From positions 1 through 64,000 of the forward strand of contig JAEYRD010000027.1 of assembly GCA_023435725.1 (NCBI GenBank): a DNA stretch of 64,000 nucleotides, written 5' to 3'. The stretch's first letter is position 1; every line of letters begins with the position of its first letter. The position numbers and the translations under genes are program-made. The notes below the pieces were generated by a model. It was not told where the DNA came from, made no database searches, and was given only the letters and a program-made list of their open reading frames with translations. Positions 1 to 9,427 of the stretch are shown one piece after another. The DNA comes from Pseudomonadota bacterium. Lineage in GTDB: Bacteria > Pseudomonadota > Alphaproteobacteria > Rhizobiales > Xanthobacteraceae.

Positions 1-5
1 CACCC

Positions 6-47
6 GGATCGCTTGCGCGATCCGACCTCTCCCGCAAGCGGGAGAGG
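6..47. repeat. two adjacent hairpins downstream of dxs
   Basis: Two inverted repeats follow the dxs stop codon: a 7-bp stem (6-12 with 17-23) and a perfect 10-bp stem CCTCTCCCGC (26-35 with 38-47). No T-run follows on either strand, so this is more likely a palindromic repeat than a classic rho-independent terminator, although it could still protect the dxs mRNA end. Confidence 0.5.
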
Positions 48-73
48 TGAGGGGGCCAGCGTCCGGTCGACAA

Positions 74-2002
74 TCAGGCGAGCTTGACTGTCTCGGTCTT
101 CGCGTCCTTGCCGAGTGCTTCGAACACCTTGGTGACGATGCCCTTGGCGTCGAGGCCGGCGCGGGCGTACATCGCGCTCGGCGTGTCGTGGTCCTGGAAC
201 ACGTCGGGCAGCACCATCGAGCGGAACTTGACCAGGCCGCTGTCGAGCGCGCCCTGATCGGTCAGGAACTGCGCAACATGCGAGCCGAAGCCGCCGACCG
301 AGCCTTCCTCGATCGTGATCAGGATCTCGTGGTCGCGGGCGAGCTTGAGCACCAGTTCGGTGTCCAGCGGCTTCATGAAGCGCGCGTCCGCGATCGTGGT
401 CGAAAGGCCATGGGCTGCGAGCTCGTCGGCCGCCTTCTCGCATTCGGCGAGGCGGGTGCCGAAGGAGAGCAGGGCGATCTTGTTGCCCTGACGGATCATG
501 CGGCCCTTGCCGATCTCGAGGGGGACACCGACGTCGGGCATCTCGACGCCGCGGCCTTCGCCGCGCGGATAGCGCAGCGAGCTCGGACGGTCGTCGATCG
601 CGACCTGGGTCGCCACCATATGCACGAGCTCGGCTTCGTCGGCCGCCGCCATGATCACCATGTTCGGCAGACAGCCGAGATAGGCGTTGTCGAACGAGCC
701 GGCATGGGTCGCGCCGTCGGCGCCGACGAGGCCGGCGCGGTCGATGGCGAAGCGGACCGGCAGGTTCTGGATCGCGACGTCATGCACGATCTGGTCGTAG
801 CCGCGCTGCAGGAAGGTCGAGTAGATCGCGCAGAACGGCTTGTAGCCTTCGGTCGCAAGACCGGCGGCGAACGTCACCGCATGCTGCTCGGCGATGCCGA
901 CGTCGAAGGTGCGGTCCGGGAACGCCTTGTTGAAGATGTCGACGCCGGTGCCGGACGGCATCGCCGCGGTGATGGCGACGATCTTGTCATCCTTCTGCGC
1001 TTCCTTGACCAGGCTCTGGCCGAACACGTTCTGATAGGCCGGCGCATTCGGCTTGGCCTTGGCCTGGGTGCCGGTCGCGACGTCGAACTTGACGACTGCA
1101 TGGTATTTGTCGGCGGAAGCTTCCGCCGGGCCGTAGCCCTTGCCCTTCTGCGTCACGACGTGGACCAGGATCGGGCCGGTCTCCATGTCGCGCACGTTCT
1201 TCAGCACGGGCAGCAGATGGTCGAGGTTATGGCCGTCGATCGGGCCGACGTAATAGAAGCCGAGCTCTTCGAACAGCGTGCCGCCGTCCATCATGAAGCC
1301 GCGGGAATATTCCTCGACGCGGTTGGCGCGGTTGGCGATGATCTTGGGCAGGCGCTTGTTGATCTGCTTGGCGGCATCGCGCAGCGTGCGATAGGTCTTG
1401 CCGGAGTAGAGGCGCGACAGATAGGCGCTCATCGCGCCGACCGGCGGCGCAATCGACATGTCGTTGTCGTTGAGGATCACGATCAGGCGCGAGTTCATGG
1501 CGCCGGCGTTGTTCATGGCTTCATAGGCCATGCCTGCCGACATCGCGCCGTCACCGATCACTGCGATAACGTTGTTCTTGCCGCCGGAGAGGTCACGCGC
1601 CACGGCCATGCCGAGGCCGGCTGAGATCGAGGTCGAGGAATGCGCTGCGCCGAACGGATCGTAATCGCTCTCGCTGCGCTTGGTGAAGCCGGACAGGCCG
1701 CCGCCGGTGCGCAGCGTGCGGATGCGGTCACGCCGGCCAGTGAGGATCTTGTGCGGATAGGCCTGGTGGCCGACGTCCCAGATCAGCCGGTCGCGCGGCG
1801 TGTCGAAGACGTAATGGATCGCGGTGGTGAGCTCGACCACGCCGAGACCTGCTCCGAAGTGACCGCCGGTCACCGAGACGGCATCGATGGTCTCCTGCCG
1901 CAGCTCGTCGGCGACTTGGCGAACCTGCTCGATCTTGAGCTTGCGCAGGTCATCCGGTGTCCGGATGGTGTCGAGAAGCGGCGTTTTACTGTATGCGTTC
2001 AC
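74..2002 (-). CDS. dxs: 1-deoxy-D-xylulose-5-phosphate synthase
   Basis: A thiamine-diphosphate enzyme joining pyruvate and glyceraldehyde 3-phosphate, the first step of the MEP isoprenoid pathway, in the cytoplasm. All expected parts are visible: GGHFGAGLGVVELT near residue 48, GHQAYPHK near 78, the ThDP/Mg motif GDGAMSAG followed by NDNDMS, and the pyrimidine-domain motif GIAEQHA with the catalytic Glu near 370. I chose the GTG at 2002 (protein VNAYSKTPLLDTI...), giving 642 residues, the usual family length; an upstream ATG at 2059 would add 19 unrelated residues. The neighbour xseB, often near dxs in alphaproteobacteria, supports a core chromosomal location. No truncation seen. Confidence 0.96.
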   Translation of the reverse strand: MNAYSKTPLLDTIRTPDDLRKLKIEQVRQVADELRQETIDAVSVTGGHFGAGLGVVELTTAIHYVFDTPRDRLIWDVGHQAYPHKILTGRRDRIRTLRTGGGLSGFTKRSESDYDPFGAAHSSTSISAGLGMAVARDLSGGKNNVIAVIGDGAMSAGMAYEAMNNAGAMNSRLIVILNDNDMSIAPPVGAMSAYLSRLYSGKTYRTLRDAAKQINKRLPKIIANRANRVEEYSRGFMMDGGTLFEELGFYYVGPIDGHNLDHLLPVLKNVRDMETGPILVHVVTQKGKGYGPAEASADKYHAVVKFDVATGTQAKAKPNAPAYQNVFGQSLVKEAQKDDKIVAITAAMPSGTGVDIFNKAFPDRTFDVGIAEQHAVTFAAGLATEGYKPFCAIYSTFLQRGYDQIVHDVAIQNLPVRFAIDRAGLVGADGATHAGSFDNAYLGCLPNMVIMAAADEAELVHMVATQVAIDDRPSSLRYPRGEGRGVEMPDVGVPLEIGKGRMIRQGNKIALLSFGTRLAECEKAADELAAHGLSTTIADARFMKPLDTELVLKLARDHEILITIEEGSVGGFGSHVAQFLTDQGALDSGLVKFRSMVLPDVFQDHDTPSAMYARAGLDAKGIVTKVFEALGKDAKTETVKLA

Positions 2003-2591
2003 GGCGATTTCCAATTTGTCAGCGCCGGAAGTTCGTTCCGGCGCGCGATGGGTTTGCACAATATCGGCGCAGCGCGAGTCCTTAAACCGTCGGAGCCACC
2101 TGCATGGGGCAAAGCCCCGTCTTCAAGCTTAGGTGAGCTTAAGTACGCTCCGGTTCAGTCTCTGTGATCCCTGTCACTTAGATCGGCTTCGTCCGTCCCA
2201 GCCAATTTCATTAGCAGTTTGAAGCGCTTGTCGTTGGTAACTCTGCCCAAGCAAGGCTTGCAAAAAGCCACACTCCGCGCAGCTTTACACCAAAGCTTGG
2301 GCCAAAGCCAACCCGCCGGGCTGATAACGGGCATGCAGCTGCAATCAGCGGGCCAGATTGGTTAATCGTGGCGCCGCCGGATGGGTTCCAGTCCTGCCCG
2401 GTTCCTCGGCAGGGTTTTGGGGCGGGAGGGAGGCCGTTTTGGCCGTATTCGCGAGGCCGAAAGGCTCCCGCGCGGAAATTCTCCATCTTCGTGCCCGGCC
2501 ACCCGGCCCGGATGAACGGAAGTGCGGCGTGCGATTATGAAAAATTGCAGGCTGTGGATGTCCGAAACGGGCGGCTCTGAAGGGCCGGTCC
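2003..2591. other. intergenic region between dxs and xseB, no gene recognised
   Basis: About 590 bases with only short overlapping open frames on both strands and none recognisable. The part from 2190 to 2350 is clearly more AT-rich than the flanking genes and probably contains the dxs promoter, but I could not pick reliable -35/-10 boxes. Confidence 0.4.
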
Positions 2592-2843
2592 CTACTGCAC
2601 GTCGAGCGGCGCGGTTCCGGCGGCCTGGCCGCTGGCATCGGTGGTGATCTTGTCGACGCGCGCCTCGGCCTGGCGCAACAGCTCCTCGCAGCGGCGCTTC
2701 AGGGCTTCGCCGCGCTCGTAGATCGTCACGGACTCTTCGAGCGGCACCTTGCCGTCCTCGAGCCGCTTCACGATCGTCTCGAGTTCCTCGATCGCGCGCT
2801 CGAAAGTGAGCCTGGAGACGTCGACTTGGGTGTTTTCGGCCAT
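2592..2843 (-). CDS. xseB: exodeoxyribonuclease VII small subunit
   Basis: An 83-residue protein matching XseB in length and pattern: FERAIEELETIVKRLEDGKVPLEES near residue 14, then a helical segment ending CEELLRQAEARVDKI. Several small subunits coat the coiled coil of XseA to form ExoVII, which degrades single-stranded DNA. The family is nearly all helical and has no catalytic residues. It lies 75 bases downstream of the deacetylase-like gene on the same strand. XseA is not in the window, as is common. Confidence 0.95.
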   Translation of the reverse strand: MAENTQVDVSRLTFERAIEELETIVKRLEDGKVPLEESVTIYERGEALKRRCEELLRQAEARVDKITTDASGQAAGTAPLDVQ

Positions 2844-2918
2844 ATCCGTTTCCGATTGCCCGGTTCGCTTTTCTCAACGAGAAAACAGAGTTCTGCGGGC
2901 GCAATGTGGCGGGTGTCG

Positions 2919-3848
2919 TCAGACGCCCATCAGGGCGCCGACATGCGCCGTAACAGATTCTTTCAGTCCTTGCAGGTCATAGCCGCCCTCAAGCACCGAA
3001 ACAACGCGGCCCCCGGCGGTCTTGTCGGCAAGATCCATCAGCTTGCGCGTCACCCAGGCGTAGTCCTCCGCGCGCAGGTTCAGCGAGGCCAGCGGATCGC
3101 GGTAATGTGCATCGAAGCCCGCGGAGATGACGACAAGCTCGGGGCTGAACTTGGTCAGTTGCGGCAGGATCAGGTCCTCGAACGCGGAGCGGAACTCCGG
3201 CCCGCCGTCCTCGGAGGCGAGCGGCGCGTTGACGATGGTGTCGTGGTCGCCGCGCTCCCCGCGCGCGCCGGTGCCCGGAAACAGCGGCATCTGATGGGTC
3301 GAGCAGTACATCACCGTCGGGTCCGACCAGAAGATGTCCTGCGTGCCGTTGCCGTGATGCACGTCGAAATCGACGATGGCCGCACGTTTGATGCCATATT
3401 TGCGCTGCGCGTGGCGCGTGGCGATCGCGACATTGTCGAAGAAGCAGAAGCCCATCGGCTTGCCGATCTCGGCGTGATGGCCGGGCGGGCGCACCGCGAC
3501 GAAGGCGTTGCGATGCTCGCCCGTCATCACTGCTTCGGTGGCCGCGACCGCGCCGCCGACGCCGCGCATCACCGCTTCCCACGTGCCCGGCGACATCGAG
3601 GTGTCGCCGTCGATATAGATCTGTCCGCTGGTCGGCGCGATGTGACGCAATTCGGTGACGTAATGCTCGTTGTGGCACAGCGTGACGAGATCGAGATCGC
3701 CCTCCGGCGCCTGGTCGCGCACCAGATACTGGAAACGCTCATGCGACAGCGCTTCCTCTACCGCGCGCAGGCGATCCGGCCGCTCGGGGTGTCCCGGCGG
3801 CGTGACATGGTCGAGGCAGGCCTTGTGGGAGAGGAGAAGCGTGCTCAT
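2919..3848 (-). CDS. histone deacetylase / acetylpolyamine amidohydrolase family protein
   Basis: A 309-residue zinc amidohydrolase of the class II HDAC-like arginase fold. Visible motifs are RPPGHHAE with the tandem active-site histidines (near 137), DFDVHHGNGTQ carrying zinc ligands (near 174), GTGARGERG, and SAGFDAHYRDPLA with the third ligand. Bacterial members remove acetyl or acyl groups from polyamines, small amides or proteins; the substrate cannot be told here. I chose ATG 3848 (MSTLLLSHKACLDH), where the conserved fold begins; an in-frame ATG at 3917 would add 23 unconserved residues. Immediately upstream of xseB on the same strand, so possibly co-transcribed with it. Confidence 0.9.
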   Translation of the reverse strand: MSTLLLSHKACLDHVTPPGHPERPDRLRAVEEALSHERFQYLVRDQAPEGDLDLVTLCHNEHYVTELRHIAPTSGQIYIDGDTSMSPGTWEAVMRGVGGAVAATEAVMTGEHRNAFVAVRPPGHHAEIGKPMGFCFFDNVAIATRHAQRKYGIKRAAIVDFDVHHGNGTQDIFWSDPTVMYCSTHQMPLFPGTGARGERGDHDTIVNAPLASEDGGPEFRSAFEDLILPQLTKFSPELVVISAGFDAHYRDPLASLNLRAEDYAWVTRKLMDLADKTAGGRVVSVLEGGYDLQGLKESVTAHVGALMGV

Positions 3849-3977
3849 CAGGTCGGCCTCACAGGGAACGGGCTCTTGACGTCGCTTGGCGCATCCGGGG
3901 CCAAAACGCAAACCCAATCTATGCGCTTGGATGGGAATGGCAAAGGGCTGTCCCGTTCCGCCCCCGTTTGGTCCGGA

Positions 3978-5636
3978 TCAATTCACGCGCAGGATACGGG
4001 TCGGTGGCAGCGGACCGATCGGTCCGTGTGCCCGGAAGAACGCGAACAGGGCATCCGCATCGTAGCCGCCATATTGCGGCGCCGTGCCCTGTTTGGCGAC
4101 CGTGAAACCGTCGCCGCCGACCGCGAGGTAATCGTTGAGGGTGACGCGATAGCCGCTTCCAGGCTCGAGCGGCCTGCCGTTGAGCGTCATCCTGTCGGCG
4201 ATGATGCGTTCGCCGAACGGCTTCAGCGCGTCCCAGGTATAGCTGAACCCGTTCGAGACCTGGAGGATCCGCGGTCGCTTCGGGTCGAGCCATTGCTGTT
4301 CCAGCATGTCCTTGAGCTGGCTGCCTGTGAGCGTCATGGTGACGAGGCGGTTGCGGAACGGCTGGCTCGCGAACACGTCGCCGAAGGACACCGCACCGTT
4401 CTCCCTCGGAACGATATCGGTGCGGATGCCGCCGGGATTGGTGAGTGCGATGACGGCGCTGCCGTCCTTGGCGTCCTTCGTCGCGGCAAGCTGCGCGTCC
4501 GCAATGACGTCGCCCAGCGCGCTTTCCCCTGCTTCGTTCGGAACGCGCGACAGCATCTGCGTCACCGATCCGGCTGGTCGGTTGGCAATCGGCGCGGAGA
4601 CCTTGTCATAGGCCTCGATCAGCGCGGTCTGCTCGGGATCCTTCGCCAGCGAGGCGTTGGCGACGATGACGTTCTCGCCCCTGGCGCTGACGATGTCGCG
4701 TGTTGCCGGATCGAGCTCGAGGTCGATCGCCGTGACCAGCGTGCCGTATTTGTCGCCGCTGGTGACGAGCCGCCCGTCGACGTCGCAGACATAGGCGCGG
4801 TGGGTGTGTCCGCTGACGACGACGTCGACGGCGCGGTCGAATTTCTTCACGATGTCGACGATGGGGCCCGTGATAGCCGGGCATTCATTGTAGTCGCCGG
4901 CCGGCTCGCCGCCCTGGTGGATCAGCACCACGATCGCTTCCACGCCACGCGCCTTCAGTTGTGGCACCAGCGCATTCACCGTCTCGGCCTCATCGCGGAA
5001 TTCGAGCCCTGCAATGCCGGCGGGCGAGACGATTCCGGCGGTCTCCTTCAAGGTCAGTCCGATGAAGGCGACGGGGATGCCGTCGAACTCCCGAATCTCA
5101 TAGGGCGGCAGCACGCTCTTGCCGGTCGCCGTCTCAATGGTGGAGGCGGCGAGATAACGGAATTTGGCGCCGGTGAAGGGATGCGGTCCCTGGCAGCCGT
5201 CGACCGGATGGCAGCCGCCGTCCTGCATCCTGAGCAGCTCGGTCTTGCCCTCGTCGAATTCGTGATTGCCGACCGAAGTGATCGCGAGCCCCATCATCGA
5301 GAGCGACTCGACCGTGGGCTCGTCGTGAAACATCGCCGACAGGAACGGGCTCGCCCCGATCAGGTCGCCGGCGGCAACGAAGATCGTGTTCTTGTGCCCC
5401 TCGCGCAGCTGCTTCACCAGCGTCGCCATGTACTCGGCCCCGCCGGCCGCCACCGTCACCTTCTTGGCCTTGTCCTCGGGATCGCCGATCCGGATACCGC
5501 CCGGCGACGGGCGCAGATTGCCGTGGAAATCGTTGATCGCCAGGATGCGGAGCTCGACCGGCGCGGCCGTCTGGGCGGAGGCGGGGAGGGCGGCGAGTGC
5601 CAGGGTGAAGGCGATCAGGCGGAGAAGATATTGCAT
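3978..5636 (-). CDS. periplasmic bifunctional metallophosphatase/5'-nucleotidase
   Basis: A 552-residue UshA-like phosphatase. A signal peptide (LLRLIAFTLALAALPASA, residues 4-21) sends it to the periplasm. The metallophosphatase domain shows the di-metal motifs INDFHGN (near 34), GD-x-IGASPFLS, GNHEFDEG (near 126), VVLIHQGGE and SGHTHRAY. The C-terminal 5'-nucleotidase domain shows NPGGIRTD, GDVFASQPFRN and LNDYLAVGGDGF, which bind the nucleotide. Expected role: hydrolysis of extracellular nucleotides to scavenge phosphate and nucleosides. Complete; single-gene context. Confidence 0.92.
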   Translation of the reverse strand: MQYLLRLIAFTLALAALPASAQTAAPVELRILAINDFHGNLRPSPGGIRIGDPEDKAKKVTVAAGGAEYMATLVKQLREGHKNTIFVAAGDLIGASPFLSAMFHDEPTVESLSMMGLAITSVGNHEFDEGKTELLRMQDGGCHPVDGCQGPHPFTGAKFRYLAASTIETATGKSVLPPYEIREFDGIPVAFIGLTLKETAGIVSPAGIAGLEFRDEAETVNALVPQLKARGVEAIVVLIHQGGEPAGDYNECPAITGPIVDIVKKFDRAVDVVVSGHTHRAYVCDVDGRLVTSGDKYGTLVTAIDLELDPATRDIVSARGENVIVANASLAKDPEQTALIEAYDKVSAPIANRPAGSVTQMLSRVPNEAGESALGDVIADAQLAATKDAKDGSAVIALTNPGGIRTDIVPRENGAVSFGDVFASQPFRNRLVTMTLTGSQLKDMLEQQWLDPKRPRILQVSNGFSYTWDALKPFGERIIADRMTLNGRPLEPGSGYRVTLNDYLAVGGDGFTVAKQGTAPQYGGYDADALFAFFRAHGPIGPLPPTRILRVN

Positions 5637-5685
5637 GGAACAAGATTAGTCGTTGCGCGCGGAGATTTCACGATGCTTTCACTGA

Positions 5686-5801
5686 CATTCCGGGGCGCGA
5701 CGAAGTCGCGAGCTATGACGCGCAATTGCGCATCTGAGAATCCATCCACTAACTCTGCGCCCCAATGGATTCCGGGCTCGCGCTTCGCGTGCCCCGGAAT
5801 G
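5686..5801. repeat. palindromic intergenic repeat
   Basis: A roughly 116-bp imperfect inverted repeat between two genes. The outer arms are CATTCCGGGGC at 5686 and GCCCCGGAATG ending at 5801; inner arms GAATCCAT and ATGGATTC continue the fold. It resembles dispersed Bradyrhizobium palindromic elements and would form a long hairpin at the 3' end of the enoyl-CoA hydratase mRNA. Confidence 0.7.
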
Positions 5802-5812
5802 ACGAGTGGGCC

Positions 5813-6571
5813 CTACCGCTTCTTCCTGTTCGTAAACGCATTGAACGCGGCGATCGCTTCGTCCGATTTCAGCCGCTCGCCGAACAGATGACCTTCCTGG
5901 TCGATACGGCGGGTAAGCTCCTCGGACGGGGCGCGCAGCAATTTGCGTGAGGTTGCTACGGCCTCGGCGGGCAGCCGGCAGATCTCGCGCGCCACCTTGC
6001 GCGCCTCGACCTCGGTATGTCCCGGCGAGACCACGGTGTTGACGAAGCCTGCCGCGTGCGCTTCCGCCGCGGTGAAGGTCCGTCCCATCACCAGCATCGC
6101 AAAGGCGCGCTGGTAGCCCATCGTATTCGGCATCAAGAGGCTGGCGGCGCCGACCGGCACGAGGCCGAGATGGATATAGGGCGCGGAGAAGGTCGCAGCG
6201 TTCGAGGCGAGCACGTAGTCGCAGTGGAACAGCATTACGGTGCCCATGCCGATCGACGCGCCGTCGACCGCCGCGATGACCGGCTTGACGTTGAGGGCGA
6301 GCGAATAGAGAAACTTGGCGCCGTCGGACAATGTCTCGGGGCGTGATGTGTCGGCGTGCAGGAAATCGTCGATGTCGTCGCCGGCGGTGAACACGCCGGA
6401 GCCGCCGGTAATGATCATGCAGCGGATGTCGGGATTGTTCTGCGCGGTGTCGATCGCGCGGCTCATCTCCCGATACATGTGCTGTGTGATCGCGTTCTTC
6501 TTGCCCGGGCGGCGCAGGGTGATCACCCGCGTTCCACGCTCTTCGGTGACGACGATATTGCCGTTCGGCAT
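5813..6571 (-). CDS. enoyl-CoA hydratase/isomerase family protein
   Basis: A 252-residue crotonase-fold protein. The CoA-ester oxyanion-hole segments are recognisable: ITGGSGVFTAGDDIDDF near residue 55 and VDGASIGMGTVMLFHCD near 100. The second half reads HLGLVPVGAASLLMP, where hydratases normally have Glu in LVPE; here that place is Val-Gly, so water addition by the usual Glu pair is doubtful and the protein may be an isomerase or use another acid. Probably cytoplasmic, in fatty- or aromatic-acyl-CoA metabolism. It follows the acyl-CoA dehydrogenase gene at 6865 on the same strand, 293 bases downstream. Confidence 0.88.
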   Translation of the reverse strand: MPNGNIVVTEERGTRVITLRRPGKKNAITQHMYREMSRAIDTAQNNPDIRCMIITGGSGVFTAGDDIDDFLHADTSRPETLSDGAKFLYSLALNVKPVIAAVDGASIGMGTVMLFHCDYVLASNAATFSAPYIHLGLVPVGAASLLMPNTMGYQRAFAMLVMGRTFTAAEAHAAGFVNTVVSPGHTEVEARKVAREICRLPAEAVATSRKLLRAPSEELTRRIDQEGHLFGERLKSDEAIAAFNAFTNRKKR

Positions 6572-6864
6572 AGGGGCCCCCTGCGTTCGCCGCGACGCTT
6601 GCCGTGGGTGAGTCTCGCAAGGCTAAGCCTACATGATCTTGCAGGCGTGCCAATCCGCTCGCTCCTCCGTTTCGACGACGATGCCCCTGATCCCGGTGCA
6701 TGGCGCCGCCGCCGCGGCTGTATTCCGTTCGTTCTTGTTTAGGGCACTGGCGGCGGGGATCCTACTGTGGCGGCCGGGGAGAACGGCTCGAGAGTCGCAC
6801 AACCTATCACCGTCACACTGAGGTGCTGGAGCGAAGCCAGGATGACGGGTAGGTGGGAAGCTAG

Positions 6865-8643
6865 CTACCCCAGCAGCACCGCATCCGCCGCCGCGACGGA
6901 CTCCGCGCTCTCCGTCACGGTGCGTTCGAGCGCGCCGGCCTGCACCGTGATGTTCTCGGCGAAGAAGCGCGCGAGCGAGACATAGCGCGATGCGTTCGTG
7001 TTGCCCTCGGCCTTGGCGGCGAGCGCTTCGGAAGCCAGCATGCAGCCGCCGAGCGTGGCGCCGAACTGCTGTAGATACGGCGTCGCGCCTGCAAGCGCCT
7101 CGTTGGGCGCAGATGCGACGCGCTCCAGGAGCCACTTGCTGGTGCGCGTCAACGCCTCCAGCGCCTCGCGCAGCTTTGTGCCCGTGGTGCCGAAGGCGGG
7201 ATCGTTGGAGGCTTCGACCTGTTTGACGGTTGCCGAGAGTTCGTCGAGCAGCGCCCACACGGCGGCGCCGCCGTTGGCCGCGAGCTTGCGCGTGACGAGG
7301 TCGATCGCCTGGATGCCGTTGGTGCCTTCGTAGATCGCGGTGATGCGGGCATCGCGATAGTGCTGTGCCGCGCCGGTCTCCTCGATGAAGCCCATGCCGC
7401 CGTGCACCTGCACGCCGAGATAGGCGACCTCGTTGCCGATATCGGTTGAATAGGCCTTTGCCATCGGCGTCAGCAGCGCCGCCCGCGCGGCAGCATCAGC
7501 ACGGACCTTGGGGTCTTTGGCGCGCATGGAGACGTCGAGCGCGACGGCGGTCGCATAGCAGATGGTCCGCGCGGCGGCGGTCTGCGCCCGCATCCGCATC
7601 AGCATGCGCTTGACGTCGGGATGGACGAAGATCGCGTCCGAACCGTCGCCCTTCTTGCCGACGGCGCGGCCCTGCTTGCGCTCCTGCGCATAGGCGAGCG
7701 CCTGCTGATAGGCGCGATCGGCGACGCCGACGCCCTCGAGACCGACGCCGAGGCGGGCCTGGTTCATCATCGTGAACATGCAGCGCATGCCCTGATTCTC
7801 TTCGCCGACCAGAAAGCCGATCGCGCCGCCATGATCGCCCATGGTCATGGTGCAGGTGGGGGAAGCATGCATGCCGAGCTTGTGCTCGACCCCGCTAGCG
7901 AAGACGTCGTTGCGTGCGCCGAGCGAGCCGTCGGCATTGACCATGAATTTGGGAACAAGAAAGAGAGAAATTCCCTTGGTGCCGGCGGGCGCGTCCGGAA
8001 GGCGCGCGAGCACGAAATGAACGATGTTGTCGGTCATGTCGTGCTCGCCATAGGTGATGAAGATCTTCGTCCCCTTGATGCGGTAGGTGCCGTCGGCCTG
8101 CCGCTCGGCGCGGGTACGCAGCGCGCCGACGTCGGAGCCGGCCTGCGGCTCGGTGAGCTGCATCGTGCCGGTCCATTCGCCGGAGACGAGTTTTTCGAGA
8201 TAGATCGTCTTCAGCTCGTCGCTGCCGTGCGCGTCCAGCGCCTCGATCGCGGAGGCCGTCAGCAGCGGGCAGAGGCCGAAGGCGACGTTGGAGGCGCTCC
8301 AGATCTCGGTGCAGGCGGCGTTGATGGCGAGCGGCAGGCCCTGGCCGCCAAAATCCTCGGGGCCGGAGACCGCGTTCCAGCCGCCCTCGGTCCAGCGCTT
8401 GTAGGCGTCCGGCCAGCCCGGCGCGGTCGTGACCTTGCCGCCGTCGAGCTTGATGCCGTGCTCGTCGCCGACATGGTTGAGCGGCGCCAGCACATCGGTT
8501 GCGAACTTGCCGGCTTCCTCGAGCACGGCGCTGGCAATATCGGCGTCGAAATCGCCATAATGGCCGGCCTCCACGGCGGCCTTCAGGCCGGCGCCATGGT
8601 TGAGCGACAGCAGCATGTCAGAGATTGGCGCGCGATAGGTCAT
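6865..8643 (-). CDS. acyl-CoA dehydrogenase, large DmdC-like type
   Basis: A 592-residue flavoprotein, longer than ordinary acyl-CoA dehydrogenases (about 380). It has the N-terminal extension MTYRAPISDMLLSLNH, the FAD-binding segment MQLTEPQAGSDVGALRTRAE (near 160), KIFITYGEHDM, the long inserted loop LVPKFMVNADGS, a C-terminal flavin region with catalytic-type IYEGTNGIQAIDLV (near 425), and an extra helical C-terminal domain. This layout matches the family including 3-methylmercaptopropionyl-CoA dehydrogenase (DmdC). The real substrate is not evident; medium- or long-chain acyl-CoA is equally possible. Start ATG 8643 fits the family. Confidence 0.9.
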   Translation of the reverse strand: MTYRAPISDMLLSLNHGAGLKAAVEAGHYGDFDADIASAVLEEAGKFATDVLAPLNHVGDEHGIKLDGGKVTTAPGWPDAYKRWTEGGWNAVSGPEDFGGQGLPLAINAACTEIWSASNVAFGLCPLLTASAIEALDAHGSDELKTIYLEKLVSGEWTGTMQLTEPQAGSDVGALRTRAERQADGTYRIKGTKIFITYGEHDMTDNIVHFVLARLPDAPAGTKGISLFLVPKFMVNADGSLGARNDVFASGVEHKLGMHASPTCTMTMGDHGGAIGFLVGEENQGMRCMFTMMNQARLGVGLEGVGVADRAYQQALAYAQERKQGRAVGKKGDGSDAIFVHPDVKRMLMRMRAQTAAARTICYATAVALDVSMRAKDPKVRADAAARAALLTPMAKAYSTDIGNEVAYLGVQVHGGMGFIEETGAAQHYRDARITAIYEGTNGIQAIDLVTRKLAANGGAAVWALLDELSATVKQVEASNDPAFGTTGTKLREALEALTRTSKWLLERVASAPNEALAGATPYLQQFGATLGGCMLASEALAAKAEGNTNASRYVSLARFFAENITVQAGALERTVTESAESVAAADAVLLG

Positions 8644-8908
8644 GGCTTACTCCCGTGGACGAGGTATTGGCGCCCTATTCCCATGAAACGGGAGAGGTCT
8701 CAATGGGCGGGACGCCAGGCCGGCGTCGGTCCGAAACGGGGCCATCGCCGCGCCCGACATGATATAATAGGGTGTGGCGCGGCCGATCCCGAAGCTGTGG
8801 TATTTTGCCCCTCCAGGCGGTTGAAATGCCGCTTCTCTCCCTATAGACCGGCTGCGACCGAGGGAATCTGCGGTAGCCCATTCTTCCGCCGTTCCGTCAG
8901 TCGCCTGT

Positions 8909-8983
8909 TGGGGCGTAGCCAAGCGGTAAGGCAGCGGATTTTGATTCCGCCATTCGGAGGTTCGATCCCTCCCGCCCCAGCCA
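8909..8983 (+). tRNA. tRNA-Gln (anticodon TTG)
   Basis: Cloverleaf read by eye: acceptor TGGGGCG (8909-8915) pairs with CGCCCCA (8973-8979), discriminator G 8980 and encoded CCA 8981-8983. The anticodon stem GCGGA/TCCGC encloses the loop TTTTGAT, giving anticodon TTG for glutamine. The T-arm is GGAGG-TTCGATC-CCTCC. The last 27 bases are repeated exactly at 13047-13073, marking this gene as the attachment site of the neighbouring island; the tRNA itself remains intact. Confidence 0.97.
8957..8983 (+). repeat. attL: 27-bp tRNA-end direct repeat
   Basis: Bases 8957-8983 (T-arm, acceptor 3' strand and CCA of tRNA-Gln) recur exactly at 13047-13073. Allowing one mismatch, the match extends to 31 bp (8953/13043). 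This is the typical footprint of site-specific integration by a tyrosine recombinase into a tRNA 3' end. Confidence 0.9.
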
Positions 8984-9158
8984 CCAGAGATTGCTCTACG
9001 ATCAAAAAGCTCTTTGAAGTTGTGTGCTTTTAGCCACGCTGAAAGCCCCGCGCTAGTGACCAGCGCAGGGAGCAATCCCAGCCCTCACCAGCGGACTTAG
9101 GAAGATTAGGCGCGCTGGGAACGCGGCGGCACGCTAGACGCGGCAGAACATGATGCAA

Positions 9159-9416
9159 TCATCCACCGTGCGCCCCGTTCGGTGCGCTCGGACTCAAATC
9201 AGGCAACTGCTCGATGTAGCGCTCAATCTCGGTGGGCAGGATAATGGTCGAGTGCCCATGTTTCTTGGCCTTCAACGCGCCGCGCACGATCATGCGGTCG
9301 AGCGTCGTGACCGAAACCCGCAGCTCCCGCGCCGCTTCCTTCCGCGTCAGAAACCACCTACCCGGTGACGGCTCCTTCCGCTCGTTGCGCGCTGGCCTAG
9401 CAATCTCCGCATCCAT
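9159..9416 (-). CDS. excisionase-like helix-turn-helix DNA-binding protein
   Basis: An 85-residue protein with a MerR/AlpA-type HTH in the middle: FLTRKEAARELRVSVTTLDRM (residues 22-42), then a basic wing RGALKAKKHGHSTIILPTEIERYIEQL. Such proteins act as recombination directionality factors or small repressors in integrative elements. It sits 176 bases inside attL, where excisionase and integrase genes usually lie, but no integrase accompanies it. A shortened relative lies just upstream at 9428-9556. Role inferred from fold and place only. Confidence 0.75.
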   Translation of the reverse strand: MDAEIARPARNERKEPSPGRWFLTRKEAARELRVSVTTLDRMIVRGALKAKKHGHSTIILPTEIERYIEQLPDLSPSAPNGAHGG

Positions 9417-9427
9417 AGTGCGATCCC

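Noticed and set aside
2211..2486. A 91-codon minus-strand frame between dxs and xseB
   Set aside because: No ribosome site, no recognisable motif, overlapping several similar frames.
2826..5891. A 1021-codon open frame on the plus strand
   Set aside because: It lies antisense to the deacetylase-like and 5'-nucleotidase genes, which have clear catalytic motifs; its protein is rich in Arg, Asp, His and Gln without domains, a typical GC-rich shadow.
8647..9075. A 142-codon minus-strand frame across the tRNA
   Set aside because: It covers the tRNA-Gln gene and has low-complexity composition.
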